Shown here: positions 32,493 through 44,761 of the stretch, piece after piece
How the letters are laid out: the number at the start of each line of letters is the position of its first letter
Position numbering within the stretch: position 1 is the stretch's first letter
Origin: Albugo candida
Taxonomy: Eukaryota > Oomycota > Peronosporomycetes > Albuginales
Assembly (NCBI GenBank): GCA_040437565.1
Contig: JBDOQK010000002.1
Location: forward strand, 62,001 to 126,000
Reading direction: 5' to 3'
DNA: 64,000 nucleotides
Notes under the pieces: model-generated
What the model was told of the DNA's origin: nothing
The model's database searches: none
Seen by the model: the letters and a program-made list of their open reading frames with translations, nothing else
Made by a program: the position numbers and the translations under genes

Positions 32493-35400
32493 TCAGTTGG
32501 GTGGATCGAATTCAGAATATCGACAGCATGGACAATGACCATTTTTCAGCATTACCAATTCAAAATCCTCTTCGTGGAAGAATCGACGGCAATGACAGCA
32601 TAGAAAGAGTCGAATTTCCGGAATCATATTTCGAAAATACCGATACCCAAGTGCCATGGTCGGATATTTGATGATAAAGACGTCATTGGGGTGCAAGGAG
32701 CGTAAGGTTTCTTCATCGAGTTGAAGCACGCGATACGATGTGTTCCGAGTTCGATTCCCATTAGAAGCGATGGCGATAGCTTGACGTTCAAGAGCTTGTT
32801 CAAATCGATCGAGTGGACCATTCGGACTGTTGTCGTGAAACGCGATGGAGTCAACACCTTCCGACTCGCGTGGATGCTCTAGCGTCTCGGGAAGCTGATG
32901 GAGCCAATGCTCTGCGTCTTTATCAGAAATGCCATTCTGCACAATTGGAACGAGTGAGAGAGATCGCATGATTTTTGTTCCTTACCGATGGCTGAAATTC
33001 GACAAGTGGAAGCGACTCAAAGGATACAAACGATCGAAGAAATGGATGTCCCGAATGCAAACAGACATCGCCGGTTCCATTCACATTGAGCAATGGATTC
33101 GTAGTGGAAGATCGATAATCCACAGGAAGAAGTTCTTCTTTATCTGAAAATGGCGTCGTCTCAAGTGTCATCGATGTGATTTCAATGTGATGTGTCCATT
33201 CCGTACGAAGTCGAAGACCCAAAAGACGATCGAAGACTTGACGTGCGAGTTTGAAAGCTTCCAATTGAATAGCGTGATGTCCGAGCGTATAGAGAATGTT
33301 TCCCATTGAAATTGACGGATACGACTGAATGGGTTTTGTCACTTTATTGAGAAGAAAAATCGCCGCATGGAAAAGCGATTCCGACATATATTCTGTGAAT
33401 GGCTCATCGGTGAATGAAAAGATCATTTCGTACGCAAAGTAAATCTCCGAAAGCGCTTCATGCTCCATCGCCGACGCGATCAAACATCGATCGTGCACTT
33501 GTACGTCTACAACATTCGACACGACAATCAGCGCAATTGACAGCTACACAGCGAAAACACGACACACCTTCACACGATTTTGCTCCCACAGACATCAGCT
33601 TTTGGTCACAAAGTCGCCAGTGGAAATAGGAAGCATCGCGATATCTCTTCTCGGAGACGGCATTCGACACGAGTGTTTCCAGGAGATGGATACATTTATC
33701 CTTTCGTTGTGCCTTTGTGTATGCGTCCAATGCGTCTTCAAACCGATCCTCGCCAATCAGCCATTCCGCGTACGGCACAAAGACACCTTCCAAATTAGCG
33801 ATACAATTTCGATGCTTTCCAACCAAACGTATCGCTTCCTCCCATTCTCCAAGTCGAATATGCATTCGAAGAACAGCGTCAATGTCGCCAATTTTCATGT
33901 AAAGATCTTTTGCGTATGCGAATTTATCGGCTTGCAGCAAATACGTCGCACAACACGTAAAGATTCCTCGATCGCTTTCGGGATCACACGTTTGGATCAC
34001 ATGCATCATATCCTCATACCAACCGCGCTCGCCCATGATTTCAACCGCACGCTTCACATTCCCACTGGCCACATACAATTCCGCAGCCGCACGCCAATCC
34101 TGCAGTTCTTCCGCCCAAGTCGCTTGCTTCCCTGCGAGTTCTTTGACATCGATGAGCTTACTATCTCCCGCAAATCGTTTGGCTTCATCCCACATCCGTA
34201 ATTCCGAATACAATCGAATGGCTCGTTGCGGTTCATTGGCATCGCCAAACAGCTTTGCAGCATGTTGGAATCGACCTTGATACGCGAGGATTTCGCCTTG
34301 TAAGAGCATATTGGCTTTCTTCTTCCGTTCCGATTGCAGTGGATCGTCTTCTTCGCATGCAAACACATGGAATTGCGACTTTTGAAACTCTTCCAACATT
34401 GTCACTGCTTCCATGTACCGAACGTCTCGAAGTCGTGTGAATGCTTTCCGAGCAATCCCGAAATCCATCATTTTCAGTGCATCCCACGCGAGCAATCTCC
34501 AATCCGCAGGTGTGATTCCAAGGCACGCGACATTGTACGCATTCTCAATTTGTTTTTGATCGAGATAGCGGTACAGCAACGCGGATTGCGGAACGTCCAT
34601 TGTATGGACACAACTCGCATTCAGATAAAAGACTTTGGAGCCTGTGAATCCGACCACGAAACCTTGCATCTGCTGTGTGTGTAAATGGACACTATCAGCT
34701 TTGATATGAAGTTGAGAATTCCCCGCAAAGCAAAGCATATCATCGCTCTCGGTATTCCATGCGACGCTATTGGCATTCTCTTCCGTGAATTTCAATGCTT
34801 TTGTTTGGAGATCGTACACTTTACACGTTTTCAGCTCATCGACTACAGCCAATGTATCCCTTCTACAGCGACAAATGAATGCGATATCGATCACTTTTCA
34901 ATTACAAACGTACGTGGCGCTTATATCGACGCAAATGATCGCGTGAGTTTGTTGGATGAGAGGTATTGGGAATGGATTTGTGAGAAAGATTTGAAGCACA
35001 GCGCCATTTTTGAGTCCGACTAAAAGCCCCTCCTTACCGGACGCACCTCCAGTCACGCGAATGTATCGAATATACGCTTCCAATATCCATTCTCGTTCGC
35101 GTTTGCCTTGAAAATTGTATTGGGAAAGCTTTTGTTTGTGGCAAAGAATGAAATGCTGACACGTGACAACGAGAAGAGAGCATGGGAATTCGCCGTGGAT
35201 ACGTTCTTTGACTCGATAGTGCATATCGTAGGAATGCATTTCCGACTCCATCGCGTCATTTGCGATGTCGGCTTCCTCATGCGCGAGCTCATAAATTATG
35301 ATACGGTCCGATAATTGCACTGCTAACCGGTTACGATATAAACTTATTTTTCGGATTAAATCTTTGGTTCGAATTCGAACTTTTTGCTCGGTCATTAAAT

Positions 35401-36567
35401 GATGGACAATGACATCGGTCATATTCTCTCGGAATGCGTATCGTTCCTGGTAGATTCCGTGGACAGTTCCAAATTGGATAGAGTACATGATGATACTCCC
35501 ATTTTCAGTGCCTATTGCAATATAATTGGATTTTGGACGATCTTGTACACTCCAAATCCATTCGTTTGCTTGGGCAATGTCGGCAAGGAAGATACCGTCT
35601 TTGGTGTATAGTCCGAATTTACGATTTGATCCTGCGACCAAGAGATATTTTCCCTTACTGCAGAGAATTTCGAGTTAAAAGCTTGGAATGATCAGCATAT
35701 GGTACCTGTAATATCGAATACTTGTGGGTAGAAAATCAAGTTTGCGAGGTTTGCCTTCCAGTGTTCCATGAAGCGAATAAAACGAAAGCGTTTGATCCCA
35801 CGACCCAACAGCCAATATATTGGAATCGTCATTTGGATTCGAGCTCCATGCCAGTGTCCATATCGGTCCAGTCCGCTCGATCAAGTGTTTTTCGGCTCCT
35901 TCTTTATCTCGTATGGATATGATCCCATTTAGTAGACCTAATGCCAAAAACTGACCGTCTTGAGTCCATACCGCACTTAAGATCTTTGCGACGACTTTGT
36001 GTTTGGAGACGGATTTTTGTATTGGAGCCCAAAGTCCAAAATCGGAATTTGTACAGCTGGCGAGACACTGTGATTGGGGATTATNNNNNNNNNNNNNNNN
36101 NNNNNNNNNNNNNNNNNNNNNNNNNNNNNNNNNNNNNNNNNNNNNNNNNNNNNNNNNNNNNNNNNNNNNNNNNNNNNNNNNNNNATTGGAGCCCAAAGTC
36201 CAAAATCGGAATTTGTACAGCTGGCGAGACACTGTGATTGGGGATTATACGCCAGTTTTTGGATGCTGTCTGTATGCGTGTATTTGAGAATCCCTTCGGC
36301 TGTGTCGGTCCAAATGATAACGACGTTATCGGCTCCTCCTGAAGCAAACCGTTTTCCGTCGTGAGCGTAATCGACTGTGTAGACGACGCCTTTGTGGCCT
36401 TTGAGGGAATGTAAAAGACTTCCATCTAATGCATCATATACCATTACACGCGTTCCGACTGCAGCTACGAACTGGAGACCATCGGGACGGAATGCGAGAT
36501 CGTGGATTGCCGAGGATTCATTACTCCGTTGCGGGATTTCATCTTTCCATACGATGGAGCTCTGCAT
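32493..36567 (-). CDS. IFT122: IFT122, intraflagellar transport complex A subunit
   Basis: Five exons (35706-36567 with the gap, 34914-35657, 33568-34862, 32986-33506, 32493-32936; introns 48-61 bp). Without the 164-bp artefact the protein is 1,233 aa, matching about 1,240 aa in animals. IFT-A drives retrograde transport in flagella and import of membrane proteins. The N-terminal WD40 part is very clear: AIHDLAFRPDGLQFVAAVGT, DGKRFASGGADNVVIIW, GILKYTHTDSIQKLAYNP, SSxDFGLW-type and VSKHK. The second propeller has MTDVIVHHLMTEQKVRIRTK and KEGLLVGLKNG. A TPR-like solenoid follows, and the C-terminus ends in a zinc ribbon, CCHC...CPCC. The gene shows that this organism builds flagella, that is, makes zoospores. 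Confidence 0.95.
36021..36248. repeat. 64-bp duplication across a gap inside IFT122 (assembly artefact)
   Basis: Bases 36021-36084 and 36185-36248 read the same with 100 N between. The offset of 164 bp is not a multiple of three, so automatic gene models will break here although the real gene is intact. Confidence 0.9.
36085..36184. other. assembly gap (100 N)
   Basis: This run of 100 N lies in IFT122 exon 1 and is flanked by the same 64 bp. Confidence 0.98.
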
Positions 36568-36578
36568 GGGTAAAGGAA

Positions 36579-36600
36579 AACACGAAATGGAATGGGTCTA
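36579..36600 (-). promoter_or_regulatory. possible oomycete initiator of IFT122
   Basis: Read on the minus strand, the sequence GACCCATTCCATTTCGTG ends 13 bp before the IFT122 start codon. CCATTCC fits the oomycete initiator (YCAYTYY) and the following CATTTCG fits the flanking region loosely. It is very close to the ATG, so the leader would be short. Confidence 0.35.
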
Positions 36601-36720
36601 AAACGTCGCTCATTGAAAGGACGGATTATTATTTAATTACTTTTTAAGAGATTCATAAAAGCGAATTCTATCCTTTTTGGTGTTTTGGATGAAGAAAAAG
36701 TATACTTTCGAAGTGAAAGG

Positions 36721-36820
36721 NNNNNNNNNNNNNNNNNNNNNNNNNNNNNNNNNNNNNNNNNNNNNNNNNNNNNNNNNNNNNNNNNNNNNNNNNNNNNNNN
36801 NNNNNNNNNNNNNNNNNNNN
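36721..36820. other. assembly gap (100 N)
   Basis: This gap lies between IFT122 and the next gene. Unlike most gaps here, the flanks do not match, so real sequence of unknown length is missing. Confidence 0.98.
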
Positions 36821-36889
36821 TAGAATGATACTATCTAGCCAATCAGGGGATAGATTGATATAATTCCACCAATCATAATCCATTCAGAA

Positions 36890-37759
36890 ATGAAAATGCT
36901 AGCACAGAACGCGTTGCTCATTTATATTGATGACTTTGATTCAGGTGGTTTTACAGGTCTGATACGATCCGATGGACTGGATACCCTTGCGTCATTGGGA
37001 TGTAATGGATTCCTTCTTTCTAGCGGTACTGTTTCCTTCTCTTTTGCTCCAAAGTGTCGCTGAGAATCCGTATTTCAGAATACCAAACTTCTCATCCATC
37101 CGCGCGATTGAGAGCGCTCTTGGGAATCTCAGAAAACGGGGAATGCGCGTATGTGCTCTGATTGTTGCAGTAAAGTGAAATTGACCTCTATCCATAGATA
37201 TCCACGCATGAATGTCGTCTTTTACAGCTATCATCAAGCAGCTCATAAAGTGATTCCAGAGCAATTTCAAAGGATGGGTCAGATAGGTGACAAGATGGAT
37301 GATGAAGTCATCGTGGAATGCGTAAAGGAAGCTCTTTCAAAAGGGAGTAACACGCTCGTAGTGTTACATCTGGCTGGGAGGCGTTTGGGGTTGCTCGACT
37401 CGCTCTTAAGCTATTACGTGTCATATACGGATGCGATCCATGCGGCTCAGGTCTTTGTGTCGGTCGTCCAGTATTCTTCCAGTGGTATGAAGGAGTACGT
37501 CTCTGAGGCAACGACTTCCAATCCGTATCGACCACGACAGAGCTTTGAAAAGGTCGATGGAGACTATGTGGACGACAAGACAGCACCCCAATATTTTCTA
37601 CTTTCCTTCTACCAACACAATCGAGTTCGAAAAGATGAGGTGCAGCGATACGACATATTGGACATTGCCCACAAGAACGGATATGGCAGTATGAATCTGC
37701 GTGCTCTGATTAAAGAGATAGCGTTTCGTCTTGGATGTACTCCAAAGTATGGTGCATGA
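36890..37759 (+). CDS. conserved-looking soluble protein, function unknown
   Basis: Three exons (36890-37025, 37079-37148, 37198-37759; introns 53 and 49 bp) give 255 aa. The splice model keeps one frame through all three exons. The N-terminus, NALLIYIDDFDSGGFTGLIR, then SDGLDTLASLGCNGFLLSS, has the look of the metal-binding first strand and following helix of alkaline-phosphatase-superfamily proteins, and a Rossmann-like strand appears in SNTLVVLHLAGRRLG. The C-terminal part includes YFLLSFYQHNRVRKDEVQRYD and GYGSMNLRALIKEIAFRLG. There is no signal peptide or membrane helix. I do not recognise the family with confidence. The gene and COQ2 converge, with stop codons 43 bp apart. Confidence 0.6.
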
Positions 37760-37802
37760 TCCATGAAACAATTTGTATGAGAATCTATATTGTAAATAGG
37801 AA

Positions 37803-38913
37803 TCAAATGCATACGTTTCCAACCAGTACGGAGCTCGATATGATGGCTCCAAACCATTTATTGGAACGAAAACGCGCCTGCAAGTTCGCTGTATCGTTCA
37901 GCTTGGCCGTATTTATTTGCCACGCTAATTGCCCCGCACCAGCTCCAAGACCAACATAAAATGGCCACGCTAATCCTGACAAGTAGCCTGCAGCTCCAAT
38001 ACACGAGATGGTGACGGCCGCAAATGCGTTAAGGATCGGAATTGTTTGATCTCCAAACAAAATTGCGGTTGAGCGGACTCCAATGGCCACATCATCACTT
38101 CGATCTTGATGCGCATACAATGTGTCGTATACAAGCGTCCAGCAGACACCACTCAGATACAGAGGCAGTACAATCGGCCAGTTGATGCTTCCGTGGACTG
38201 CTGCCCAGCCCAAAATCGCTCCATAATTGAACGTCAGACCTAAAAACGCCTGAGGCCAATACGTGACACGCTTCATCAATGGATATGCGACCACAAGGCA
38301 TAAGGATGACGCCCCAATCGCTACACTGTACCAATTCAATTGTAATAAGACCGCCAGACCACCACATAGCTGTATCCCAAGAAATTTCCATGCTTGTTCG
38401 TACGTGATCGTTCCTGCCGCCAAAGGCCTCTGATTCGTTCGTTGTACTAATCGATCGAATTTACGGTCCCACATGTCGTTAATGGTACAACCTGCACTTC
38501 GCATAATCAATGAGCCAATTCCAAATAGCGAAAGCAGCTTCAAGTCCGGAAACTGTCCGATCGGAGCCGCCAAAGAAATGCTCCAAACACACGGCCAAAA
38601 GAGCATAAATGTTCCTAAGGAATCCCTTTCATAAATCGCTTAGACCTTATTTTGATATCGAACCTGCAGGACGATTGATGCGTGCCAGCTGGATGTAAGG
38701 AAGCATAGATTTTGGAGCGTATCGTTCTGCCCATGTACTCTTCTCATTTCGGAATTGATCGCATATTGGTTTTTGGGAAAGGTGAAAGTTGAGTTTTGCT
38801 GAGAAAAATTGAATAATAGAAGTATTTCGTCGTGTACGATGTGCGAATGGAGAGTTCGATGCGCGGCAATACGTCAGAATGTTGATCGGTCGAAGCGGGA
38901 ACGTGCGCAACAT
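37803..38913 (-). CDS. COQ2: 4-hydroxybenzoate polyprenyltransferase COQ2
   Basis: Two exons (38664-38913 and 37803-38614, intron 49 bp) give 353 aa. COQ2 attaches the polyprenyl tail to 4-hydroxybenzoate in ubiquinone synthesis, in the mitochondrial inner membrane. The leader MLRTFPLRPINILTYCRASN is suitable for mitochondrial import. The exon junction restores INRPAGTFMLFWPCVWS, equivalent to the conserved 'DKPIGTWLLYLPCTWS' region. The two Mg-prenyl-diphosphate motifs are present: NDMWDRKFDRLVQRTNQRPL and DTLYAHQDRSDD. Several transmembrane helices follow the UbiA pattern. The start was set at the ATG at 38913, since no ATG lies upstream in frame. Confidence 0.95.
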
Positions 38914-39438
38914 GATTTCGACCAATAAAATTAGCGTAATCAAGCAATCAGACGTACTTTGTGTTTATATCCGGCGGATATAAGCTCGTTGAAGCTCTGG
39001 ATCGGAACTTTATGATTACTGAAACTGCAAATGGCTTTATGTTATCCTTGTCGACCTGTTTTACGAGCTCCGGCTCGAATACCATACTGGATAGTCGAAA
39101 AGCTACAATCATATTGTATCATAGAGTGCATATTGTGACGAATATAAATCATCCGGCGTATATATTTGCTTGAATTTTTCGTACAATCCCCAAAGCGAAT
39201 AATTGAAAAGAATTTAAAAAAGAGAGTTGATGTTGTATTAACTAAATGCAATTCAATTCAATCACATATTAAATTAATAGAGTCAGTCTCTTGAGATACA
39301 TCCAAAACTGAGGTTGCCTTTGGAAAGACCATCATTTTACAATTAGGCGCGGGAACGAGTGCAATTGAAGTTGAAGTTTTATAAACTGCCGCACATAAAA
39401 ACAATTTATATTATTCCTTGGAGTAAGATTCCAGCTCT
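38914..39438. other. intergenic stretch without recognised gene
   Basis: This AT-rich spacer lies between the divergent COQ2 and zinc-finger genes. It contains short frames only and should hold both promoters. Confidence 0.45.
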
Positions 39439-40815
39439 ATGGAGACTGTGGATATCCTGCGAGGCAGAATTGAGAACACTCAAAGCAATCTCTTGCCATC
39501 GATCCCGTTTCGTTACCGTTCCCCTGGGGAAAGAGCTTTCTTTTCTCCATTTTACGGCGTTGTGGGAGCCCCTATCTTTTTTCGAACGTACGTGCATCCT
39601 GATTCGTTTGTTCCGATGCAAAATATAGACTTTACGTGTTCATTCGACGACTCGTTTGAATGTCAAAGAATTACAAACAGCTATCCCAACGACTGTTATG
39701 GGAGGAGATTGCTGGCAGTATCTCCGATTTCCAATGTCGATCAAATAGATGACCTGACGAGCTGTAACGATTGCATCAAGACAAAGTCGGGTTTATGGGT
39801 AAATTCGATTGGAATGGGAGATTCGTTCGTCGGCATGCACGCAGATAGAGGTTCTATTTGTCCAGTGATACAAACTGCTAGTCGCGCGGCTGCTGGAAAT
39901 GAGTCATGGTTAAATGCAAGCAATAATGTTCCATTGCATTGCGGATTCAGATTGGCGGAGAACAGCAGAATTGAGTCAAGGGATGCGTATAATCAACTTG
40001 ACCATTTCAAACAAGCTGATTTTGATTATTTATACCGAGCAGTTGCTTCCGATGATGCATTATCTATCCCGGATACAGTGGATGAAATGGTCTCCAATTT
40101 TGAAGGCTCGGGAGATGTTGAGATAAAGCAGAAACCGTGCACGATTGCTTTAAATGCTGGTGGAATGGATTGGAGTAGGAAGAAAATGGTCTTGGAAGAG
40201 GAGTTGTCAATGCACGCAGGTTACAAATGCCGTAAAATGGATGTGAATAGAGTATTATATCACGACGAGGCAGAACAGAGTTCTAGTACACATGAAGTAA
40301 AAGACCTTGTTGTAATACAGCATTTATCTGCACCAACGGATCCAGCACAGAAAATACAATATCATAAAGGGCTCGAAGATACGACAAGGAAGGAGACTGT
40401 TGTAGGATCAGAACAATCAAGTGGAAAACGTCACAATAAGAAAGATTGCGAGTTCCCGGGGTGTCACAGCCGCGCTCGTTTACACCAACGATGCAAGAAA
40501 CATGGGGGAGCTCACCGATGCGCATTTACTGGATGCCAAAAAAACAGTCAAAGTCGCGGGCTTTGCATCGCACATGGTGGAGGATCTAGATGCAAATACG
40601 ATGGCTGTACACGTGCATCACAATCGAAAGGCTTATGCAAATCACACGGAGGAGGTGAAAATTGCGCTGTCGCCGGTTGTATAAAAAAAGCGCATTTGAA
40701 GCATCTTTGCCGAAATCACGGAGGTGGCGTACGATGTAAAGAAGTACAATGCTTCAAGTGGGCACAACGAAGAGGCTGGTGCATGGCTCACGCAAAGGAA
40801 CATCTGGGATCCTAA
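39439..40815 (+). CDS. WRKY19-like zinc-finger protein with Cys/His-Gly-Gly repeats
   Basis: A single exon encodes 458 aa. The first 330 residues are polar and of low similarity to anything I know. The C-terminus (about 335-455) has five repeats of the form C-x4-C-x(6-9)-G/R-x-C-x2-H-G-G, for example CAFTGCQKNSQSRGLCIAHG and CKYDGCTRASQSKGLCKSHG. This array is known from WRKY19-like and related proteins that are abundant in oomycetes, where it is thought to bind zinc and possibly DNA. No WRKY domain itself is present. In the last repeat the HGG is replaced by HAK. The start ATG at 39439 is the first in frame. Confidence 0.75.
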   Translation: METVDILRGRIENTQSNLLPSIPFRYRSPGERAFFSPFYGVVGAPIFFRTYVHPDSFVPMQNIDFTCSFDDSFECQRITNSYPNDCYGRRLLAVSPISNVDQIDDLTSCNDCIKTKSGLWVNSIGMGDSFVGMHADRGSICPVIQTASRAAAGNESWLNASNNVPLHCGFRLAENSRIESRDAYNQLDHFKQADFDYLYRAVASDDALSIPDTVDEMVSNFEGSGDVEIKQKPCTIALNAGGMDWSRKKMVLEEELSMHAGYKCRKMDVNRVLYHDEAEQSSSTHEVKDLVVIQHLSAPTDPAQKIQYHKGLEDTTRKETVVGSEQSSGKRHNKKDCEFPGCHSRARLHQRCKKHGGAHRCAFTGCQKNSQSRGLCIAHGGGSRCKYDGCTRASQSKGLCKSHGGGENCAVAGCIKKAHLKHLCRNHGGGVRCKEVQCFKWAQRRGWCMAHAKEHLGS

Positions 40816-41045
40816 GCACCTAATTACTGCATCAGCAACATCAGTGGAATCTGCTTAAGCCGCAATTATACTTATATGGAATCTTCAACTATTTCAGCGA
40901 AGTTGGACTTGTTCACGATGAATGCTATCTTGATGAGCAATAGGCCCATGACTCATTGCGACGCTGTCGTCCGCGGCCATCCCTCTATAAATTTATTTTC
41001 ACCGTTTCCTCCTCAACACGCAAGAAAAGCTTTTTTCTCAAAAGT

Positions 41046-42179
41046 ATGAGTCCCCCGAGAGTGGGTGACGAGTTCCAAACCGAAATTCCAGACTTACTCA
41101 TTGACAAATCGGTCGATAGACGTCCTAAGGATCAAGTTAAGTCCAAGAAGTACCTTCAAAGATGGCAATATAATCAATTAGAAGATATGGAAATCGACGA
41201 GTATTTGCGCTCTTTCTGTCGTCTCAACGAAGTAGAAGAGGTAAGCTTCCCGACCTCATTACTCTCATCGTATTTGATGACGGACACAATCGTTTCGTCT
41301 AAAGGGTCTACAGAAATTATTTGAGGGAGGTTTCAATGTCTCCAAGGCTCAGGCACTCCTCACAGCGTCGCGCAGGAAACGATTACGCTCAAAGAGCAAA
41401 AGTGTCGAGTCTATTCACGCTCTGAAATTTGAGAAAGCAATCACAAAGTATGGGAAAAAGTTTTCTTTATTTGAGGTGAGTCGATTTTCTACAAAAGTTC
41501 CCGATGGTTGCCACATTCAATTCCGTAGCCACTTATTTCAGTCCCAAATGAGCGCGTTTTAGTGCAGTTTTATTATAAATGGAAAACAACTGCCGCGTAC
41601 AAATGCTGGAAATCAAAGCAGAGAGTCAGACGGTACCGCGAAAGAATTCGACATCGATTAGGAAATGAGCATCAAGAGATGGATCTGCACAATGAGCACT
41701 GCGAGATATGCTTCACAGGTGGTCAATTACTCTGTTGCGACGGATGTGAGCGCGCATATCACTTTCACTGTGTCACACCACCAATTGATGATGTTCCCAA
41801 AGAAGATTGGTTCTGTCCTAAATGCTCTATTCTGATCCAAACTCAAATGTTACTCCGACCCAGCGAAGAAAATCGTCATTGCAATCACGTCGGTCTCCGA
41901 GAATCATCACAAGCGACATTACGCCAAATCAACAAGGATATTGTTCAAGCGATCGCGTCCAAACTATGTATTCCAAGTCCACCTCAACCGCGAAATGCAT
42001 TTTTCTGCGGTATTTCGACTTTGGCTTCTGGCACGGACAGCGGAGAAAACGAGATTTCACAAGGAAAAGCAAAGATATCGACGGGAGTATCTGAACGAAC
42101 TATTGAGTACTCCAACAAGCGCCAACGTAGAGTGTGTCATCCACAGCGCATCGTACGCGCAATAGAGTCGAGCAATTGA
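41046..42179 (+). CDS. ELM2-SANT-PHD chromatin protein
   Basis: Three exons (41046-41240, 41314-41475, 41529-42179; introns 73 and 53 bp) give 335 aa. The N-terminus MSPPRVGDEFQTEIPDLL is the start of an ELM2 domain, continued by RWQYNQLEDMEIDEYLRS. A SANT/Myb-like domain follows, spanning two exon junctions: ALKFEKAITKYGKKFSLFE, then VPNERVLVQFYYKWKTT. A C4HC3 PHD finger lies at CEICFTGGQLLCCDGCERAY to WFCPKC. The ELM2-SANT pair recruits histone deacetylases in MTA and RERE proteins, and PHD fingers read histone tails. The combination suggests a corepressor subunit. The C-terminal 100 residues are unassigned and end in a basic stretch. Confidence 0.85.
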
Positions 42180-42301
42180 GTGAATTCGTCAAAATACTTT
42201 ATAGAGAAAAAAGAATGCGTTTGTGCATTTCGATGAAAATATGTGGTATCCCATAAAATAGGAACCCCAATACTTTCGAGTACTTTACCGGTAATATCGC
42301 A

Positions 42302-43548
42302 ATGGATTCGAATGGCAAATCGGTTGGCATCTGCGGCGCAACTGGAGCTGTCGGTCTTGAGATTCTCTCCACGCTGATAGCTCGTAAGTTCCCACTCCAA
42401 CAAATCGTTTTGTTCGCATCGTCTCGTTCTGCTGGAAAGACTGTGTCGACAGCACTGGGAGATCTCATTGTGGAAGAATTTTGCAAAGAAAAGGCTTTGA
42501 CACTCGACTTTATTTTTCTTGCAGTTTCCGGGGATTTTTCGCTACAATATGCCAAAGAATTAGCAAACACGTCTCCGCGTGGACCATATGTGATCGATAA
42601 TTCGTCTGCATTTCGGTATGATCCAGAGATTCCACTCATTGTGCCTGAAGTCAATGGCGAGAAATTACTGACTCAATACTCATCATCTCGACTAATTGCC
42701 AATCCCAATTGTACGACTGCTATTGCTGTGATGGCTCTGTGGCCGCTCCACTGCGAATTCGGGATAAAAAAACTGATTATTTCCACGTACCAAGCCGCAA
42801 GTGGCGCTGGTGTCGAAGGAATGCAAGAGCTCAAAGATGGAACTGCTGCCTATCTCGACGGAAAATCAGTTGGTGAGACTCATCTTTGTCGTTTATCTCT
42901 TCAAATCTAAAACTTGCTGTTGTAGATGCCAAAGTGTTTGCATACCCGTTGGCATTCAATTTGATTCCTCAAATTGACAAATTTCAATCGAATGGATACA
43001 CAAAGGAAGAGATGAAAGTGACGTGGGAGACTCGAAAGATCTTTGACGAGCCACACTTAGCGATCACATGCACAGCTGTACGGGTTCCGATAATGCGAGC
43101 GCATTCGGAAGCAATCACCATCGAAACTGCGAGAAAAATCACACCCGAAAAAGCTCGAGCGGTGTTAGAAAAAGCACAAGGTGTGCTTGTCGTTGACGTG
43201 CCCAATCGGCTGCAATATCCCATGCCCATCAACGCCTCATCGAAAAATAACGTACAAGTCGGACGAATTCGAAGGAGTCTTGTGTTTGGAGAAAATGGCT
43301 TGGAATTGTTCGTTTCCGGCGATCAGCTGCTACGTGGAGCTGCCCTGAATGCCGTATTGATCGCCGAGTTTCTGCAAAACCCACATACAAAACCTCAATG
43401 CAGCAAGAAGACTTCTTGGAGTACATGTCCATTTCTCGATCTTCGAACAATGAGGTGGACGTCAACTAAAAGCAAAGCCTTTCATATCGCTGCGTTTGTG
43501 AGCGGTGTTGCGTCCATCTTTCTCCTTACCACAAGAAGAAGACCATAG
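42302..43548 (+). CDS. asd: aspartate-semialdehyde dehydrogenase with hydrophobic C-terminal tail
   Basis: Two exons (42302-42872 and 42926-43548, intron 53 bp) give 397 aa. The enzyme reduces aspartyl phosphate to the semialdehyde, the branch point to lysine, threonine and methionine. The NADP motif [14 protein letters not shown], the substrate loop [11 protein letters not shown], the active-site LIANPNCTT (Cys137) and the closing [19 protein letters not shown] are all present. Ordinary enzymes end soon after this last motif. Here about 55 more residues follow, ending in [20 protein letters not shown] and RRRP, that is, one hydrophobic segment with a basic end: a tail-anchor layout. The stop at 43548 is 49 bp from the convergent LRR gene. 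The intron removal restores [20 protein letters not shown]. Confidence 0.9.
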
Positions 43549-43597
43549 ATTCAACATTTATTCGAGTCAAATATACCTTTTACATTACGAATCTTTA

Positions 43598-44761
<1,164 letters not shown>

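Noticed and set aside
32414-32671. plus-strand frame after the MATE gene
   Set aside because: It is antisense to the last exon of IFT122, whose zinc ribbon is well conserved.
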